In this document: positions 51,873 to 60,151 of the stretch, one piece after another
How the letters are laid out: each line of letters opens with the position of its first letter
How positions within the stretch are numbered: position 1 is the first letter of the stretch
Assembly (NCBI GenBank): GCA_021827865.1
Contig: JAKAUC010000009.1
Coordinates: 372,001 to 436,000 of the forward strand
Direction of reading: 5' to 3'
Source of the DNA: an archaeon
Lineage (GTDB): Archaea > Thermoproteota > Nitrososphaeria > Nitrososphaerales > Gagatemarchaeaceae
Length of the DNA: 64,000 nucleotides
Notes under the pieces: generated by a model
The model's database searches: none
What the model was told of the DNA's origin: nothing
The model's input: only the letters and a program-made list of their open reading frames with translations
Translations under genes and position numbers: made by a program

Positions 51873-52767
51873 CAACGTCGTCATAGGGAGGGAGAAGGAG
51901 GTCAAGCTCCTCCTGGTCTCCTTCCTCGCGGGGGGACACGTCCTCCTCGAGGGGGTGCCGGGGGTGTCGAAGACGGTCCTGGCGAAGTCCTTCGCGAGGT
52001 GCATGGGCATCGACTTCAAGAGGATCCAGTTCACCCCGGACATGCTCCCCATGGACATGGTGGGGGGGTTCGTGTTCAACATGAAGGACAGGGTCTTCGA
52101 CTTCAGGAAGGGCCCCGTCTTCACCAACATCCTCCTAGCCGACGAGATCAACAGGGCACCCCCCAAGGTGCAGAGCGCCCTCCTCGAGGCGATGCAGGAG
52201 TTCCAGGTGACCGTCGAAGGCCAGACCGAAACCCTCCCCCGGCCGTTCATGGTGATCGCGACCCAGAACCCACAGGAGTTCCACGGCGTCTACCCCCTCC
52301 CTGAGAACCAGCTGGACAGGTTCCTCATGAGGATCGAGATGTCCTACCCTGATCTCGCCACCGAGTCCGCCCTGATCAAGAGGAACCTCGGAGACATGGA
52401 CACCGGCCAGATCAAAGCCGTCGTGAGCGCCGCCGAACTGGTGAAGGTCCTCGAAGACGTGCAGAAGGTGAAGGTGTCAGACGAGATCATCGGATACCTG
52501 GCGACCATCGCGAAGGAGAGCAGAGCGGAGGCGAGGCTGAGCCTGGGCGCGAGCCCCAGGGCGATGGTTCACATGACCCACTGCGCCAGGGCCCTTGCAT
52601 TCCTCGAGGGGCGCGACTACGTGACTCCCGAGGACGTCAAGCAGGTCGCCGTCGAGGTCCTCGGACACAGGCTGAAGCTGGACCAGTCAGCGGTGCTGGT
52701 AGGCAAGGCCAGCGACCCCGGGCAGATAGTTCGAGAGATACTCACAAGAGTGAAGCCGCCACGATAA
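51838..52767 (+). CDS. MoxR-family AAA+ ATPase
   Basis: A 309-residue MoxR AAA+ ATPase. Walker A is GVPGVSKTVLAKS, Walker B LLADEINRAPPKVQSALLEA, sensor 1 IATQNPQEF, and the arginine-rich lid contains LGASPRAMVHM. MoxR proteins act as chaperones that assemble or activate membrane or metalloprotein complexes, usually with DUF58 and VWA partners. ATG 51838 gives the standard MDLRERVSEQISNVVIG start; the open frame extends to 51760 inside the preceding gene. Its TAA stop overlaps the ATA that begins the DUF58 gene (ATAA). Confidence 0.95.
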   Translation: MDLRERVSEQISNVVIGREKEVKLLLVSFLAGGHVLLEGVPGVSKTVLAKSFARCMGIDFKRIQFTPDMLPMDMVGGFVFNMKDRVFDFRKGPVFTNILLADEINRAPPKVQSALLEAMQEFQVTVEGQTETLPRPFMVIATQNPQEFHGVYPLPENQLDRFLMRIEMSYPDLATESALIKRNLGDMDTGQIKAVVSAAELVKVLEDVQKVKVSDEIIGYLATIAKESRAEARLSLGASPRAMVHMTHCARALAFLEGRDYVTPEDVKQVAVEVLGHRLKLDQSAVLVGKASDPGQIVREILTRVKPPR

Positions 52768-53873
52768 GGCTGACAAGACACGGCAAGGACTTCCTGAAGG
52801 CCACAGCCCTGGTGACCGTCGTCGGCGCGCTCTCAAACTTCGGATGGGGGATGGCGACGGCCCTTTCGCTCTCCTTCGTGGCGCTGATCTCTCTCCTCGC
52901 GGTGGTGGCGCTCCCTCCCGAGGCGCTGACCCTCCACGCCGAGAAGAGCCGCGAAAGAACGTTCAAGGGCGGGAAGGCTACGACTTCCCTGAGGGGATGG
53001 TCGGGCCGGAGGAGGGTCGCCGTGGACTTCGAGCTGGTATCGGGCCCCAACGGGGTGGAGGCCTCGCTGGAAGGAGAGGGAAGCGCGAGGACCCTCACGG
53101 TGGAGTCGAGGTTCGCCGGGGTGTTCAAGGGGTTCGTGGTCAGGGTGGGGGCCGGGGACCCACTCGGGCTCTTCGTCAGGAGCCAGTTCCATGAGCTCGA
53201 CCTCACGCTGGAGTTCCTCCCGACCTTCCTGCTTGGGAGCAGAGAGCCGATCCGGGTTGCCGCGGCCATGCTCGGCGACCTACCCGCGGGGAGGAGCGGG
53301 TTCGGGCAGGAGTTCTATTCGGCCGAGGTCTACAACACCTCATCGAGCTCCAGGGACATAATGTGGAAGAGGGAGGCGAAGCTCCCCAGCGACCGCCTGT
53401 ACGTCAGGGTGGGGGAGGCGAACATACCTGAAACGATGACCGTCTGCTTCCTGGAGAAGAGGGACGCCGAAGAGCGCGGGACGGCCATCTGGATGGACCT
53501 GGCGTCGGAGGCCATGGCCAGGGTCGCGCTCCCTGCGATCCTGTCGGGGACCGCGGTGAGGCTCCTTCACGTGGTCGACGGCGACGCGAGGGTGACAGAG
53601 GCCAGGGACCCGGCGGAGCTGGCGGAGATGATAGTATGGCTCTGGAGGAGGGACGGCGGAAGGGAGAAGTCCAGGGGAGCCCCCGGGGACGCCGACTTCG
53701 TGGTGGTGGGGCAGGTCGAGACCCAGGACGCGGAGACAATGGCGCTGGTGCTCGAGAAGCCGTCCCTGGTGCTTTCATGGGGTAAGAGGAACCCGGTGAT
53801 AGGGTCAGGCGTCGCGTTCTTCACCGGGAGAGAGGACATCAGCGGTCTTGTGGCCATGGTGCTCAGCAAATGA
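52764..53873 (+). CDS. DUF58 protein, apparent ATA start
   Basis: A DUF58 membrane-anchored protein of about 369 residues. Two N-terminal helices (LVTVVGALSNFGWGMATALS and VALISLLAVVAL) precede a beta-sandwich, then the DUF58 signature SRDIMWKREAKLPSDRLYVR and a VWA-like C-terminal part. The first ATG, GTG or TTG is GTG 52812, which would remove the typical start IRLTRHGKDFLKATAL. That segment begins at ATA 52764, overlapping the moxR stop as ATAA; CTG 52770 is another non-standard option. It ends in ATGA overlap with the next gene. Probable partner of MoxR. Confidence 0.87.
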   Translation: MRLTRHGKDFLKATALVTVVGALSNFGWGMATALSLSFVALISLLAVVALPPEALTLHAEKSRERTFKGGKATTSLRGWSGRRRVAVDFELVSGPNGVEASLEGEGSARTLTVESRFAGVFKGFVVRVGAGDPLGLFVRSQFHELDLTLEFLPTFLLGSREPIRVAAAMLGDLPAGRSGFGQEFYSAEVYNTSSSSRDIMWKREAKLPSDRLYVRVGEANIPETMTVCFLEKRDAEERGTAIWMDLASEAMARVALPAILSGTAVRLLHVVDGDARVTEARDPAELAEMIVWLWRRDGGREKSRGAPGDADFVVVGQVETQDAETMALVLEKPSLVLSWGKRNPVIGSGVAFFTGREDISGLVAMVLSK

Positions 53874-54649
53874 AGGCGAAGGAGCTCGTCCTCCCCGTCG
53901 CGGCAGCGGCGGCCCTGGTCTACATCGACCTCGAGTACGTGGGGGCCCTGATGGGCTCCGGCGTCCTGTCCCAGGCGACGTTCTTCGAGCTGATGGTCGT
54001 GGCCCTGCAGCTGGGCAAGACGGAGTCGCTGTTCCTGGTGCCGAGGCTGAGGGGAGCCAGCGGCGCCTTCGTGATTGACTTTTACGGGGCGGACATCCTC
54101 GCGCTCCCCGCCCTGGTTCTCATGTACTTCGCATTCGGCGGGAACCTATTCCTCGCCCTGGCCCAGGGGCTCATCCTGGGGTGGGTCCTGGGCGTGTCGG
54201 CCTGCGGGCTGGCGTTCGTGGCGTTCCGGGTGGCCGCCTCCATGTATCGCTCTGACAGCCTGACCAAGGTGCTCCCAATCTGCTTCGCGGCGGCCGAGTT
54301 GGGTCTGCTGCTCGTCAACTCCGCCCAGGTCGCGGCCACGTCCGGGGGAGACGTCGGCGCTGTGATCCGGAGCGCCTTTTCCGGGTATGTGTCCTTCGCT
54401 GCCTCCGATCCCATCTACCTGGACTTCGCTGCCCTCTACGTGATACTGCTGCTCTACGCGACGGTGGGCTGGACCGTCAGGAGCAAGGCGGTGGAGCCGA
54501 GGCAGATCCTGATTGCCATAGTCGCGACGGGCGCCGCGGCGGGGTGGGCGGTCGTGGCGTCGCTCACCGGTCTCTATCCGCCGCTGGTCCTGGCTCCGCC
54601 GGCGCTGGGAGTGGTGGCTGCGTCATGGGGGATAGGCGTTGCGAAGTAA
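53870..54649 (+). CDS. Polytopic membrane protein of the MoxR cluster
   Basis: A 259-residue integral membrane protein with about seven hydrophobic helices, not recognised. Spans include LVLPVAAAAALVYIDLEYVG, ALPALVLMYFAFGGNLFLAL, LYVILLLYATVGWTV and the C-terminal IVATGAAAGWAVVASLTGLY. ATG 53870 overlaps the DUF58 stop as ATGA, and its own stop lies inside the next gene (11-bp overlap), so it is locked into the cluster. It may be the membrane component whose assembly MoxR controls. Confidence 0.75.
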   Translation: MKAKELVLPVAAAAALVYIDLEYVGALMGSGVLSQATFFELMVVALQLGKTESLFLVPRLRGASGAFVIDFYGADILALPALVLMYFAFGGNLFLALAQGLILGWVLGVSACGLAFVAFRVAASMYRSDSLTKVLPICFAAAELGLLLVNSAQVAATSGGDVGAVIRSAFSGYVSFAASDPIYLDFAALYVILLLYATVGWTVRSKAVEPRQILIAIVATGAAAGWAVVASLTGLYPPLVLAPPALGVVAASWGIGVAK

Positions 54650-56249
54650 GAAGTCCGCCCTGGCCCTGGCTGCCCTGCTCATCCTGACGTTCGCGGCCGT
54701 GCCCCCCCATGCCGCAGCGACGACCTCCTACGTCCAGTCCCTGCTGGGACTGGGGTACGGGCCGCTGAGCGTCCAACCGGCCTCCAGGGCTGTCCCAATC
54801 TTCGCCCCCGGCGACGACCTCTGGGTCCAGTCCTACTCCAACAGCAGCACGATGACGTTGATACTCGCGACCCCGAACGGCTCGGTCTTCCCCTCGGTTG
54901 AGCTCCCCCCGGGGGGCCTCGCCAAGATCTTCGCCTTCCCCTCCACGGGACCGGTAGGCCAGTGGACCCTGGATGCATACCTCGGGGGGGGCCTCGCCCA
55001 GGTCGTGTTTCCGGTGCTGAACGCCACGGCCCTCCCTCCTCCGGCGGTGGCCTCTGTCGGCCTGTCCAAGGGGGACCTGGTCCTGGGCTACTCCGTTGCC
55101 GACACCTCCGCCTATGGGATCCAGGCCTGCCTGATGGGGCCGGGGGCTGGAGGGGAGTCCACATTCCAGCTCCCCGGGTCTGTAGGGAGTGACATGACGG
55201 TGTCCCTGAACGGCAGCTCCATCAGCGCCTTTGCCCCCCAGGCCCAGCAACCATTCTCGGCCTGGTTCCAGCTCTACACCCCCCGGACCTACTCCACCGC
55301 GGGGGGACTGGTAACCTACGACACCATGGCCGGCCAGAGCCAGGTCCTCACGCTGGGCGCGAGCACCGAGCCCTCGACCGGCCTGATGGCCACCTATCTC
55401 AGCCTGAGGACCGGGCCCTACGACCTCAGGTCCTACGTCAGGACCTCCGCCGGGATCTCTGCCTACGACACCCCATACCTCATGGTGAACGGTAGCGCCT
55501 GGGTCTCGCTGGGCGCCTGCAGCCAGATCATCCAAGTGACGTCAGGCTCGTTCCAGCTCAGCGCCCCCCTCAACGGCACGGCCTCCTCGTGGCCGACCTC
55601 GCTGATAACTACTTACAATGACCATGGGATCGACTCCTTCACGCTGTCCGGGGTCCCGGCGCCGGAGACGAGGATCGGCCTAGGCAACGCGACCCAGGCT
55701 GTGAGCCTGGGGATGGTGACGGCCACCGCATCTGGGGCGGATGTCGTTGAATCGGACGCCTACGGCGGAAGCCTGTACGTGACCGCCCGGTCGTTCCCAG
55801 CCCTGGCGTCGGTGGCGCTGGACTTCGAGAACGTGACCACGGTTGCGTTCCCCGTCTCGGTCTCAGGTCCCTACCAGACCGAGAGCATCCAGCCCTCGCT
55901 GGGGACCGTGGACGCTTTCGCTGTCTCCGCCGGGACCCCCATCGGCAACGCCACTCTGACTGTGGATAAGGCTGGGTCGCAGCCGGCTCATCTGAAGACC
56001 GGGAGGGGGGGCGCCCTCACGTTGGTCCTCCCTCCGGGCGAGTACAACTTTTCCATGAGCGTCGGGGGGACGACGGTCAGCAAGGTGGTGCAGGTGTATC
56101 CAGGGCAGACCGCCGAAGTCACGCTCACCCCGGCCGCCGCGAAGTTTCCCGCCCTGTCGCTGGCGCTGGCTGTGATACTCGCCGCGGGGGTGGCCGCCGA
56201 CATCGTGGTCTGGCGAGCATACCTCCTAAGGAGGAAGGCGCTCAGATGA
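54639..56249 (+). CDS. Large exported protein with C-terminal membrane anchor
   Basis: A 536-residue protein with an N-terminal signal (SALALAALLILTFAAVPPHA), about 470 outer residues rich in Ser, Thr, Gly and N-x-S/T sequons, and a C-terminal helix (SLALAVILAAGVAADIVVW) followed by RRKALR inside. Before the anchor, residues about 450-505 (GNATLTVDKAGSQPA, LPPGEYNFSMSVGGTTV) resemble a carboxypeptidase-regulatory or PEGA-type beta domain. TTG 54639 overlaps the preceding gene by 11 bp. Likely a surface protein and the last gene of the MoxR cluster. Confidence 0.77.
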   Translation: MRSKKSALALAALLILTFAAVPPHAAATTSYVQSLLGLGYGPLSVQPASRAVPIFAPGDDLWVQSYSNSSTMTLILATPNGSVFPSVELPPGGLAKIFAFPSTGPVGQWTLDAYLGGGLAQVVFPVLNATALPPPAVASVGLSKGDLVLGYSVADTSAYGIQACLMGPGAGGESTFQLPGSVGSDMTVSLNGSSISAFAPQAQQPFSAWFQLYTPRTYSTAGGLVTYDTMAGQSQVLTLGASTEPSTGLMATYLSLRTGPYDLRSYVRTSAGISAYDTPYLMVNGSAWVSLGACSQIIQVTSGSFQLSAPLNGTASSWPTSLITTYNDHGIDSFTLSGVPAPETRIGLGNATQAVSLGMVTATASGADVVESDAYGGSLYVTARSFPALASVALDFENVTTVAFPVSVSGPYQTESIQPSLGTVDAFAVSAGTPIGNATLTVDKAGSQPAHLKTGRGGALTLVLPPGEYNFSMSVGGTTVSKVVQVYPGQTAEVTLTPAAAKFPALSLALAVILAAGVAADIVVWRAYLLRRKALR

Positions 56250-56299
56250 GCAGGCGGCGCTCGGTGAGTTTAAATCGGCGGAGGCGTCCGTGAAGCAGG

Positions 56300-56725
56300 A
56301 TGGGAGATTCTTCGGACACAGTTGACCTCATAGCGGAGGTGCCGTTCTTCGAGGGCCTCGACGAGAAGAGCCGCAAGGCGGTCGCCAGGGAAGGGAAGGA
56401 GGTCTCGTTCAAAGCCGGAGAGGTCGTCGTAGGCGAGAAAGGGTCGGGGGTGGGGTTCTACCTGGTCTTGGACGGCAGGGTGGAGGTGAGGAAGGCGCAG
56501 AAGGCCCTGGCCGTGCTGGAGAAGGGCCAGTTCTTCGGAGAGATGTCGGTCATAGACGGGCAGCCGAGGTCGGCGGACGTGGTGGCGCTATCTCAGACGA
56601 GGTGCTGGGTCCTCCCGTCCTGGGGGTTCGCGGGACTCATAAAGGCGCACCCCGAAGTTGCGATCCCGATGCTCAAGGAACTGGTCAAGAGGCTCCGAGC
56701 GGCCGAAAGCTCGCCCGGGTCCTGA
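56300..56725 (+). CDS. Cyclic-nucleotide-binding domain protein
   Basis: A 141-residue stand-alone cNMP-binding domain. It opens with LIAEVPFFEGLDEKSRKAVA, has the jelly-roll glycines in VVGEKGSGVGFYLVLDGRVEV, and the phosphate-binding cassette FFGEMSVIDGQPRSADVVA with the expected Glu and Arg. No DNA-binding or enzymatic domain is fused, so it must act on a partner. Whether archaea of this type make cAMP is uncertain; another ligand is possible. ATG 56300, 50 bp after the exported-protein gene. Confidence 0.88.
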   Translation: MGDSSDTVDLIAEVPFFEGLDEKSRKAVAREGKEVSFKAGEVVVGEKGSGVGFYLVLDGRVEVRKAQKALAVLEKGQFFGEMSVIDGQPRSADVVALSQTRCWVLPSWGFAGLIKAHPEVAIPMLKELVKRLRAAESSPGS

Positions 56726-56754
56726 GCGCTGGTCCTTCGCGGGGGTCGGGGAGG

Positions 56755-57570
56755 TTGAGGCTGGGCCTCAGCACGTGGTCGCTCCTTGGGTTGGAAGCCG
56801 GCGCCGCGGTAAGGGCCATCGGAGAGGCCGGGCTGGACTACATCGAGCTCTGGGGGGAGGTTCCCCACGCTTACCCGAGCTGGGCCGGCAAGGAAGGGAT
56901 CAGGGACGCCCTTTCGAGCTACGACATGGTCGTGACCGCCCACGCCCCGTTCACCGACCTGAACCCCGCGACGCCGTTCCAGCCGGTGAAGGACGCGATC
57001 GCTGAGACCCTGGAGTCGTTCGTGGAGTACTGCGTCTTCCTGGGGGCGCGGGTCGTCACCGTCCATCCGGGGAGCGTGCACAACGAGGCGCTGGTGTCTC
57101 TGGCCGAGGACAGCGCGGCGTCAACGCTGCGGAGGCTGGTCAGGGCGGCTGGTGGGAGGGTCAGCATCAACGTCGAGAACCAGACCAAGAGCGCCTCGAA
57201 GTACTACTACCCTCTGGCGAGCACTCCGGAGTCCCTCTACTCTATCTTGAAGAAGGTCCCTGGGGCGGGTGTCACCCTGGACAGCGGCCACGCCCACGCG
57301 AGCGGCGAGGACCCCGCTGAGATCGCCTGGGAGCTCGGGGGAGACCTGACAGAGATACACCTGACCGACAACTCGGGCGAACTGGACGACCACCTGATCC
57401 CCGGGAGAGGGACCGCCCCCCTCGGGTCGCTGTTGAAGCAGGTGTCCGGGAGGGACGTGCTCGTCTGTCTGGAGCTCAACCCCCACAGGTACACCCCAGA
57501 GCAGGCGCTGGGAGCTGTCCCGGCCGTCAGGCGAGCATACGCGGGCGACTCCTGGGACCAGCGCAGGTAG
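56755..57570 (+). CDS. Xylose isomerase-like TIM-barrel protein
   Basis: A protein of about 271 residues of the AP-endonuclease 2/xylose isomerase-like TIM-barrel family. Metal-site segments run in order: VTAHAPFTDLN, VVTVHPGSVHNEA, INVENQTK, GVTLDSGHAHASGE, EIHLTDNSGELDDH and LELNPHRYTP. The family includes sugar isomerases, endonuclease IV and inositol-catabolism enzymes; substrate cannot be told. The open frame extends back through the previous gene, but the barrel begins at LRLGLSTWSLLG, so TTG 56755 is chosen, 29 bp after the cNMP gene stop. Confidence 0.85.
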   Translation: MRLGLSTWSLLGLEAGAAVRAIGEAGLDYIELWGEVPHAYPSWAGKEGIRDALSSYDMVVTAHAPFTDLNPATPFQPVKDAIAETLESFVEYCVFLGARVVTVHPGSVHNEALVSLAEDSAASTLRRLVRAAGGRVSINVENQTKSASKYYYPLASTPESLYSILKKVPGAGVTLDSGHAHASGEDPAEIAWELGGDLTEIHLTDNSGELDDHLIPGRGTAPLGSLLKQVSGRDVLVCLELNPHRYTPEQALGAVPAVRRAYAGDSWDQRR

Positions 57571-57602
57571 CGTGGGTACGCCATCGCCGGGCTCGGCAAC
57601 AT

Positions 57603-57610
57603 CTAAATAG
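57603..57610 (+). promoter_or_regulatory. Box A before rps10
   Basis: CTAAATAG centred about 29 nt before ATG 57636, in the gap after the TIM-barrel gene. It predicts a nearly leaderless rps10 mRNA. Confidence 0.5.
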
Positions 57611-57635
57611 AGTTCCTCGACGCCGGTGAAAGAAA

Positions 57636-57947
57636 ATGGCCCAGTTCGCCAGGATCAAGCTCACCAGTACCAACCTCCCAGAGCTGGAGAAGGTCGCCAG
57701 CGACATCAGGGAGATCGCAGACAAGACCGGGGTGAAGGTGAGAGGCCCTCAGCCGCTCCCCACAAAGAAGCTCAAGATAACCACCCGCAAGGCGCCGACC
57801 GGGGAGGGGAGCCACACCTTCGACCACTGGCAGCTCAGGGTCCACAGGAGGATCCTCGACGTCCAGCCCGACGACAGGACCATGAGGCAGATTACGAAGC
57901 TGAGGATCCCCGATGACGTGAAGGTAGAGCTTATCCTAACATCCTAG
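57636..57947 (+). CDS. rps10: 30S ribosomal protein S10
   Basis: Ribosomal protein S10 (uS10, 103 residues), part of the 30S head. It starts ARIKLTSTNLPELEKVASDI, has the conserved VRGPQPLPTKKLKITTRKAP loop, then FDHWQLRVHRRILDV and ends KLRIPDDVKVELILTS. In many archaea rps10 follows EF-1alpha in the rpo/str cluster; here it is alone, 45 kb away, behind its own promoter. A structured-RNA candidate begins 36 bp after its stop. Confidence 0.97.
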   Translation: MAQFARIKLTSTNLPELEKVASDIREIADKTGVKVRGPQPLPTKKLKITTRKAPTGEGSHTFDHWQLRVHRRILDVQPDDRTMRQITKLRIPDDVKVELILTS

Positions 57948-57983
57948 GTTCGAACCCCGGCCGAGTCATCTCGCGCGCGATGG

Positions 57984-58267
57984 GGGCGCTGGCCGCGTTA
58001 CACAGCATGAACGCGCGGTGAAATGTTGGATCGTCAAGGTTGAAGCACATATGCTGGCAGGAACGTCAGGACGCACCTCCGTGCGATGCCAGGCCCTTGA
58101 TGGCATGCCGCAGAGACCAGATGAAGACCGCTTCGTAGATCTGCGGTAAACGGTGGCCTAGTCGGCGGTCCGCTGACGAGCACATGCCAGGGCAGGCGAA
58201 CACAGAGTGGGTTGCGCCCTTGAGCCCCAAGAAGCCTCGCTGAGCAAAGCCAGGCGGGCCTGCGCCC
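57984..58267 (+). ncRNA. Candidate structured non-coding RNA, multi-helix
   Basis: The 319-bp gap after rps10 has no gene but folds strongly. The ends pair over 11 positions: GGGCGCTGGCC (57984-57994) with GGCCTGCGCCC (58257-58267), ten Watson-Crick pairs and one T-T. Inside are hairpins CGCGTT/AACGCG (57994-58015), CGCAC/GTGCG with CTCC loop (58072-58085), ATGCCA/TGGCAT (58086-58106), CCGCAGA/TCTGCGG (58108-58146, with inner GAAG/CTTC) and GTCGGCG/CGCTGAC (58161-58177). A G-T pair in the last favours the plus strand. Alternative long-range pairs TGGCA/TGCCA and CGTCAG/CTGACG could enclose three hairpins, a plan like the RNase P specificity domain; GCGGTAAAC and ACACAGAG faintly recall its CR-III and CR-V, but CR-I is not found. 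Confidence 0.45.
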
Positions 58268-59160
58268 TACTCCTGCTTCTTCACCCAGTCGATGGTCCGC
58301 TGCAGCCCCTGCTCCAGCGTCACCTCGTGGGTGTAGCCGAGCAGAGTCTGCGCCTTCTTGATTGTGGGGTAGCTGATCTGAGGGTCCTTCTCGAGCTCGC
58401 TCCTCGGCGGCAGGAGCTTGAGCTCCGACTTCGACCCGGTCAGCTTCTTGACGGTCTCCGCCAGCTCCCTGATGGAGACGGGCCCCAGGCCGCCGAAGTT
58501 GAACGCCTGGCCCAGCGCCTTGTCGTCGTTGATGATAGAGAGCGCCAGCCTGGCGTAGTTGACGGCATGGGAGGGGGAGGTGGTGTCCTTCCCTCCGTTG
58601 TACAGGGTGAGAGGCTCGTCCTTAAGGCAGGCACGGATGAACCTGATGGTCGCCCTGGTGGGCTGGTCGTACTCGCCGAAGAGGAGCCAGCTTCGCGTGA
58701 TCGACACCGGGAGCCCCACCGACTTGTAGAACCCCATCGCCATGTTCTCGTTGGCGACCTTCGAGTAGTCGTAGGGGACGCGAGGGTCGAAGGGTGACTC
58801 CTCGGACACCGGGTTGGTCTTCGGGGCGCCGAAGACATTGGCCGAGGAAGCTACTATGATCCTCTTCACCCCCTTCCTCTTTGCGAGCTCGAGCATGTTC
58901 AGGGTGCCGAAACAGTTGACTCTGAAGCAGAGCCCGGGGTCCTCGATGGTCTTCTTGATCTCGGTGATGGCCGCGAGATGGACGATCGCGTCGAAGTCCT
59001 GCGACGCCAGTGTTTCGAACACGAAGCCCCTGTCCAGGAGGTCCCCCGACAACTCCCAGCCGGTGAGGTCGGTCGGGATGGTCCCGACCCCCTTCTCCTT
59101 GAAGTAACTCGCGAGGTTCCGGCCGACCATCCCGGAGGCGCCCGTCACCAGTACCTTCAA
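58267..59160 (-). CDS. NAD-dependent nucleotide-sugar epimerase/dehydratase
   Basis: A 297-residue extended short-chain dehydrogenase of the UDP-glucose 4-epimerase/dTDP-sugar type. The Rossmann motif is VLVTGASGMVGRNLA, then HLAAITEIKKTIEDP, NCFGTLNMLELA, ASSANVFGAPK with the catalytic Ser, and the catalytic Y-x-x-x-K in VPYDYSKVANE. The SITRSWLLFGEYDQP segment fits substrate binding. Likely makes nucleotide sugars for surface glycans. TTG 59160 is about 29 nt from box A CTTAAATAG (59185-59193). Confidence 0.92.
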   Translation of the reverse strand: MKVLVTGASGMVGRNLASYFKEKGVGTIPTDLTGWELSGDLLDRGFVFETLASQDFDAIVHLAAITEIKKTIEDPGLCFRVNCFGTLNMLELAKRKGVKRIIVASSANVFGAPKTNPVSEESPFDPRVPYDYSKVANENMAMGFYKSVGLPVSITRSWLLFGEYDQPTRATIRFIRACLKDEPLTLYNGGKDTTSPSHAVNYARLALSIINDDKALGQAFNFGGLGPVSIRELAETVKKLTGSKSELKLLPPRSELEKDPQISYPTIKKAQTLLGYTHEVTLEQGLQRTIDWVKKQE

Positions 59161-59188
59161 TCTGGTCCGGGCCGGCGGCGCTTTCTAT

Positions 59189-59578
59189 TTAAGGTGAGGA
59201 GACGCCAGCCTTCCTCAGGAAGTCCCCGACCAGCTCTTGGTCCACGACCCCGTAGCCCATGCTCTCTTCCCCGTCGGCCAGGGTCATCGGGAGCCTGGCG
59301 ACGTAGTACGGCACTTCGAACCCCTCGGCCTCCCCCCCTTCTGCCTCGTATAGCTTCGACCAGGCCCCTCCCGCCCTGCCATAGCAGAACACAGCTGTGA
59401 CCTTCCTCTCGCCGAAGCCGCCCCCCCTCCCCCCCGCTGCGAGGGAGCCATCCCCAATCTTCAGGAGGAAGAGCCTATTGTCCGGCGCCGAGGGCCTAAG
59501 ATCCACGTCCTTCTCAGAAATTACGATCGCCCTGGATGTCCCTGCGAGGTGGGAGCCGATTTCTTCGAGGGGGGTCAA
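59189..59578 (-). CDS. Unknown soluble protein
   Basis: A 129-residue protein that I do not recognise, alpha/beta in character (TSRAIVISEKDVDLR, RLFLLKIGDG, KVTAVFCYGRAGGAWSKLYE, VDQELVGDFLRKAG). The open frame extends further upstream, but box A TCTTATTACG (59601-59610) predicts a leaderless mRNA starting at TTG 59578, which also removes an arginine-rich, poorly protein-like stretch. No motif points to a function. Confidence 0.62.
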   Translation of the reverse strand: MTPLEEIGSHLAGTSRAIVISEKDVDLRPSAPDNRLFLLKIGDGSLAAGGRGGGFGERKVTAVFCYGRAGGAWSKLYEAEGGEAEGFEVPYYVARLPMTLADGEESMGYGVVDQELVGDFLRKAGVSSP

Positions 59579-59600
59579 CGCGTCGGGCCGAATCTGGCGT

Positions 59601-59610
59601 CGTAATAAGA
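59601..59610 (-). promoter_or_regulatory. Box A before the 59578 gene
   Basis: The minus strand reads TCTTATTACG, centred about 27 nt before TTG 59578. It decides the start of that gene. Confidence 0.45.
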
Positions 59611-59619
59611 CGTCGGAGC

Positions 59620-60141
59620 CTACCCTCGCCCAGGCCTGAGCCGCAGGTACTTGCGGAGCAGCAGGACGCCGTCCTGGGTCAGCTCCCCTGAATCCATCAT
59701 CGCGTTCAGCCCCGGCCCGTCGAACTCTCTGACCGACTCCAGCTCTACGGGATCGATCCGCGTGGGGGCGTCGGACGAGGCGGCGAAGAGCGACACCCAC
59801 TCGCGCTCGACGAGCCCCCCTTCCCTCATCGGCGGGAGCAGGTACTTCCCCAGGCCCAGGACGCTTGAGTGGAGCCCGAGCTCCTCGGCCAACTCTCGGA
59901 CGGCGGCCTCACCGTAGGTCTCCCCCTCCCTCACGTGGCCGGTGCAGGAGAGCGTCCACATACCTGGCTGCCAGAGGTCTCCCCGGCTCCTCTGCTGCAG
60001 CAGGATCTTGCCGTCCGACCTCGAAACGACCACGGCTACGGCCCGGTGCAGCAGCCCCCTCTTCACGCACTCGCCCAGGGTGGAGGTACCCACCACCGAG
60101 TCCCCCTCGTCGACGAGGTCCACGCGCTCATCGCCCCCCAA
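59620..60141 (-). CDS. Nudix hydrolase, IPP isomerase-like
   Basis: A 173-residue Nudix protein. The Nudix box starts at GHVREGETYGEAA and continues through RELAEELGL, fitting G-x5-E-x7-R-E-U-x-E-E-x-G-U. The preceding HRAVAVVVSRSDGKILLQQR and WQPGMWTLSCTGHV resemble type I isopentenyl-diphosphate isomerase and its Nudix relatives. It could be an isomerase for archaeal lipid synthesis or an NDP/CoA hydrolase; the key IPP isomerase cysteine is possibly the Cys in LSCTGH. The start is TTG 60141, 10 bp after the carB stop. Confidence 0.83.
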   Translation of the reverse strand: MGGDERVDLVDEGDSVVGTSTLGECVKRGLLHRAVAVVVSRSDGKILLQQRSRGDLWQPGMWTLSCTGHVREGETYGEAAVRELAEELGLHSSVLGLGKYLLPPMREGGLVEREWVSLFAASSDAPTRIDPVELESVREFDGPGLNAMMDSGELTQDGVLLLRKYLRLRPGRG

Positions 60142-60151
60142 GGGAGGTCGC

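Noticed and set aside
57900-57970. Full tRNA spanning the end of rps10
   Set aside because: The upstream half is clearly the conserved S10 C-terminus and no acceptor stem pairs with the T-arm-like string.
57984-58267. Archaeal SRP (7S) RNA
   Set aside because: The region forms serial hairpins and not one long rod, and the conserved helix 8 sequence is not seen.
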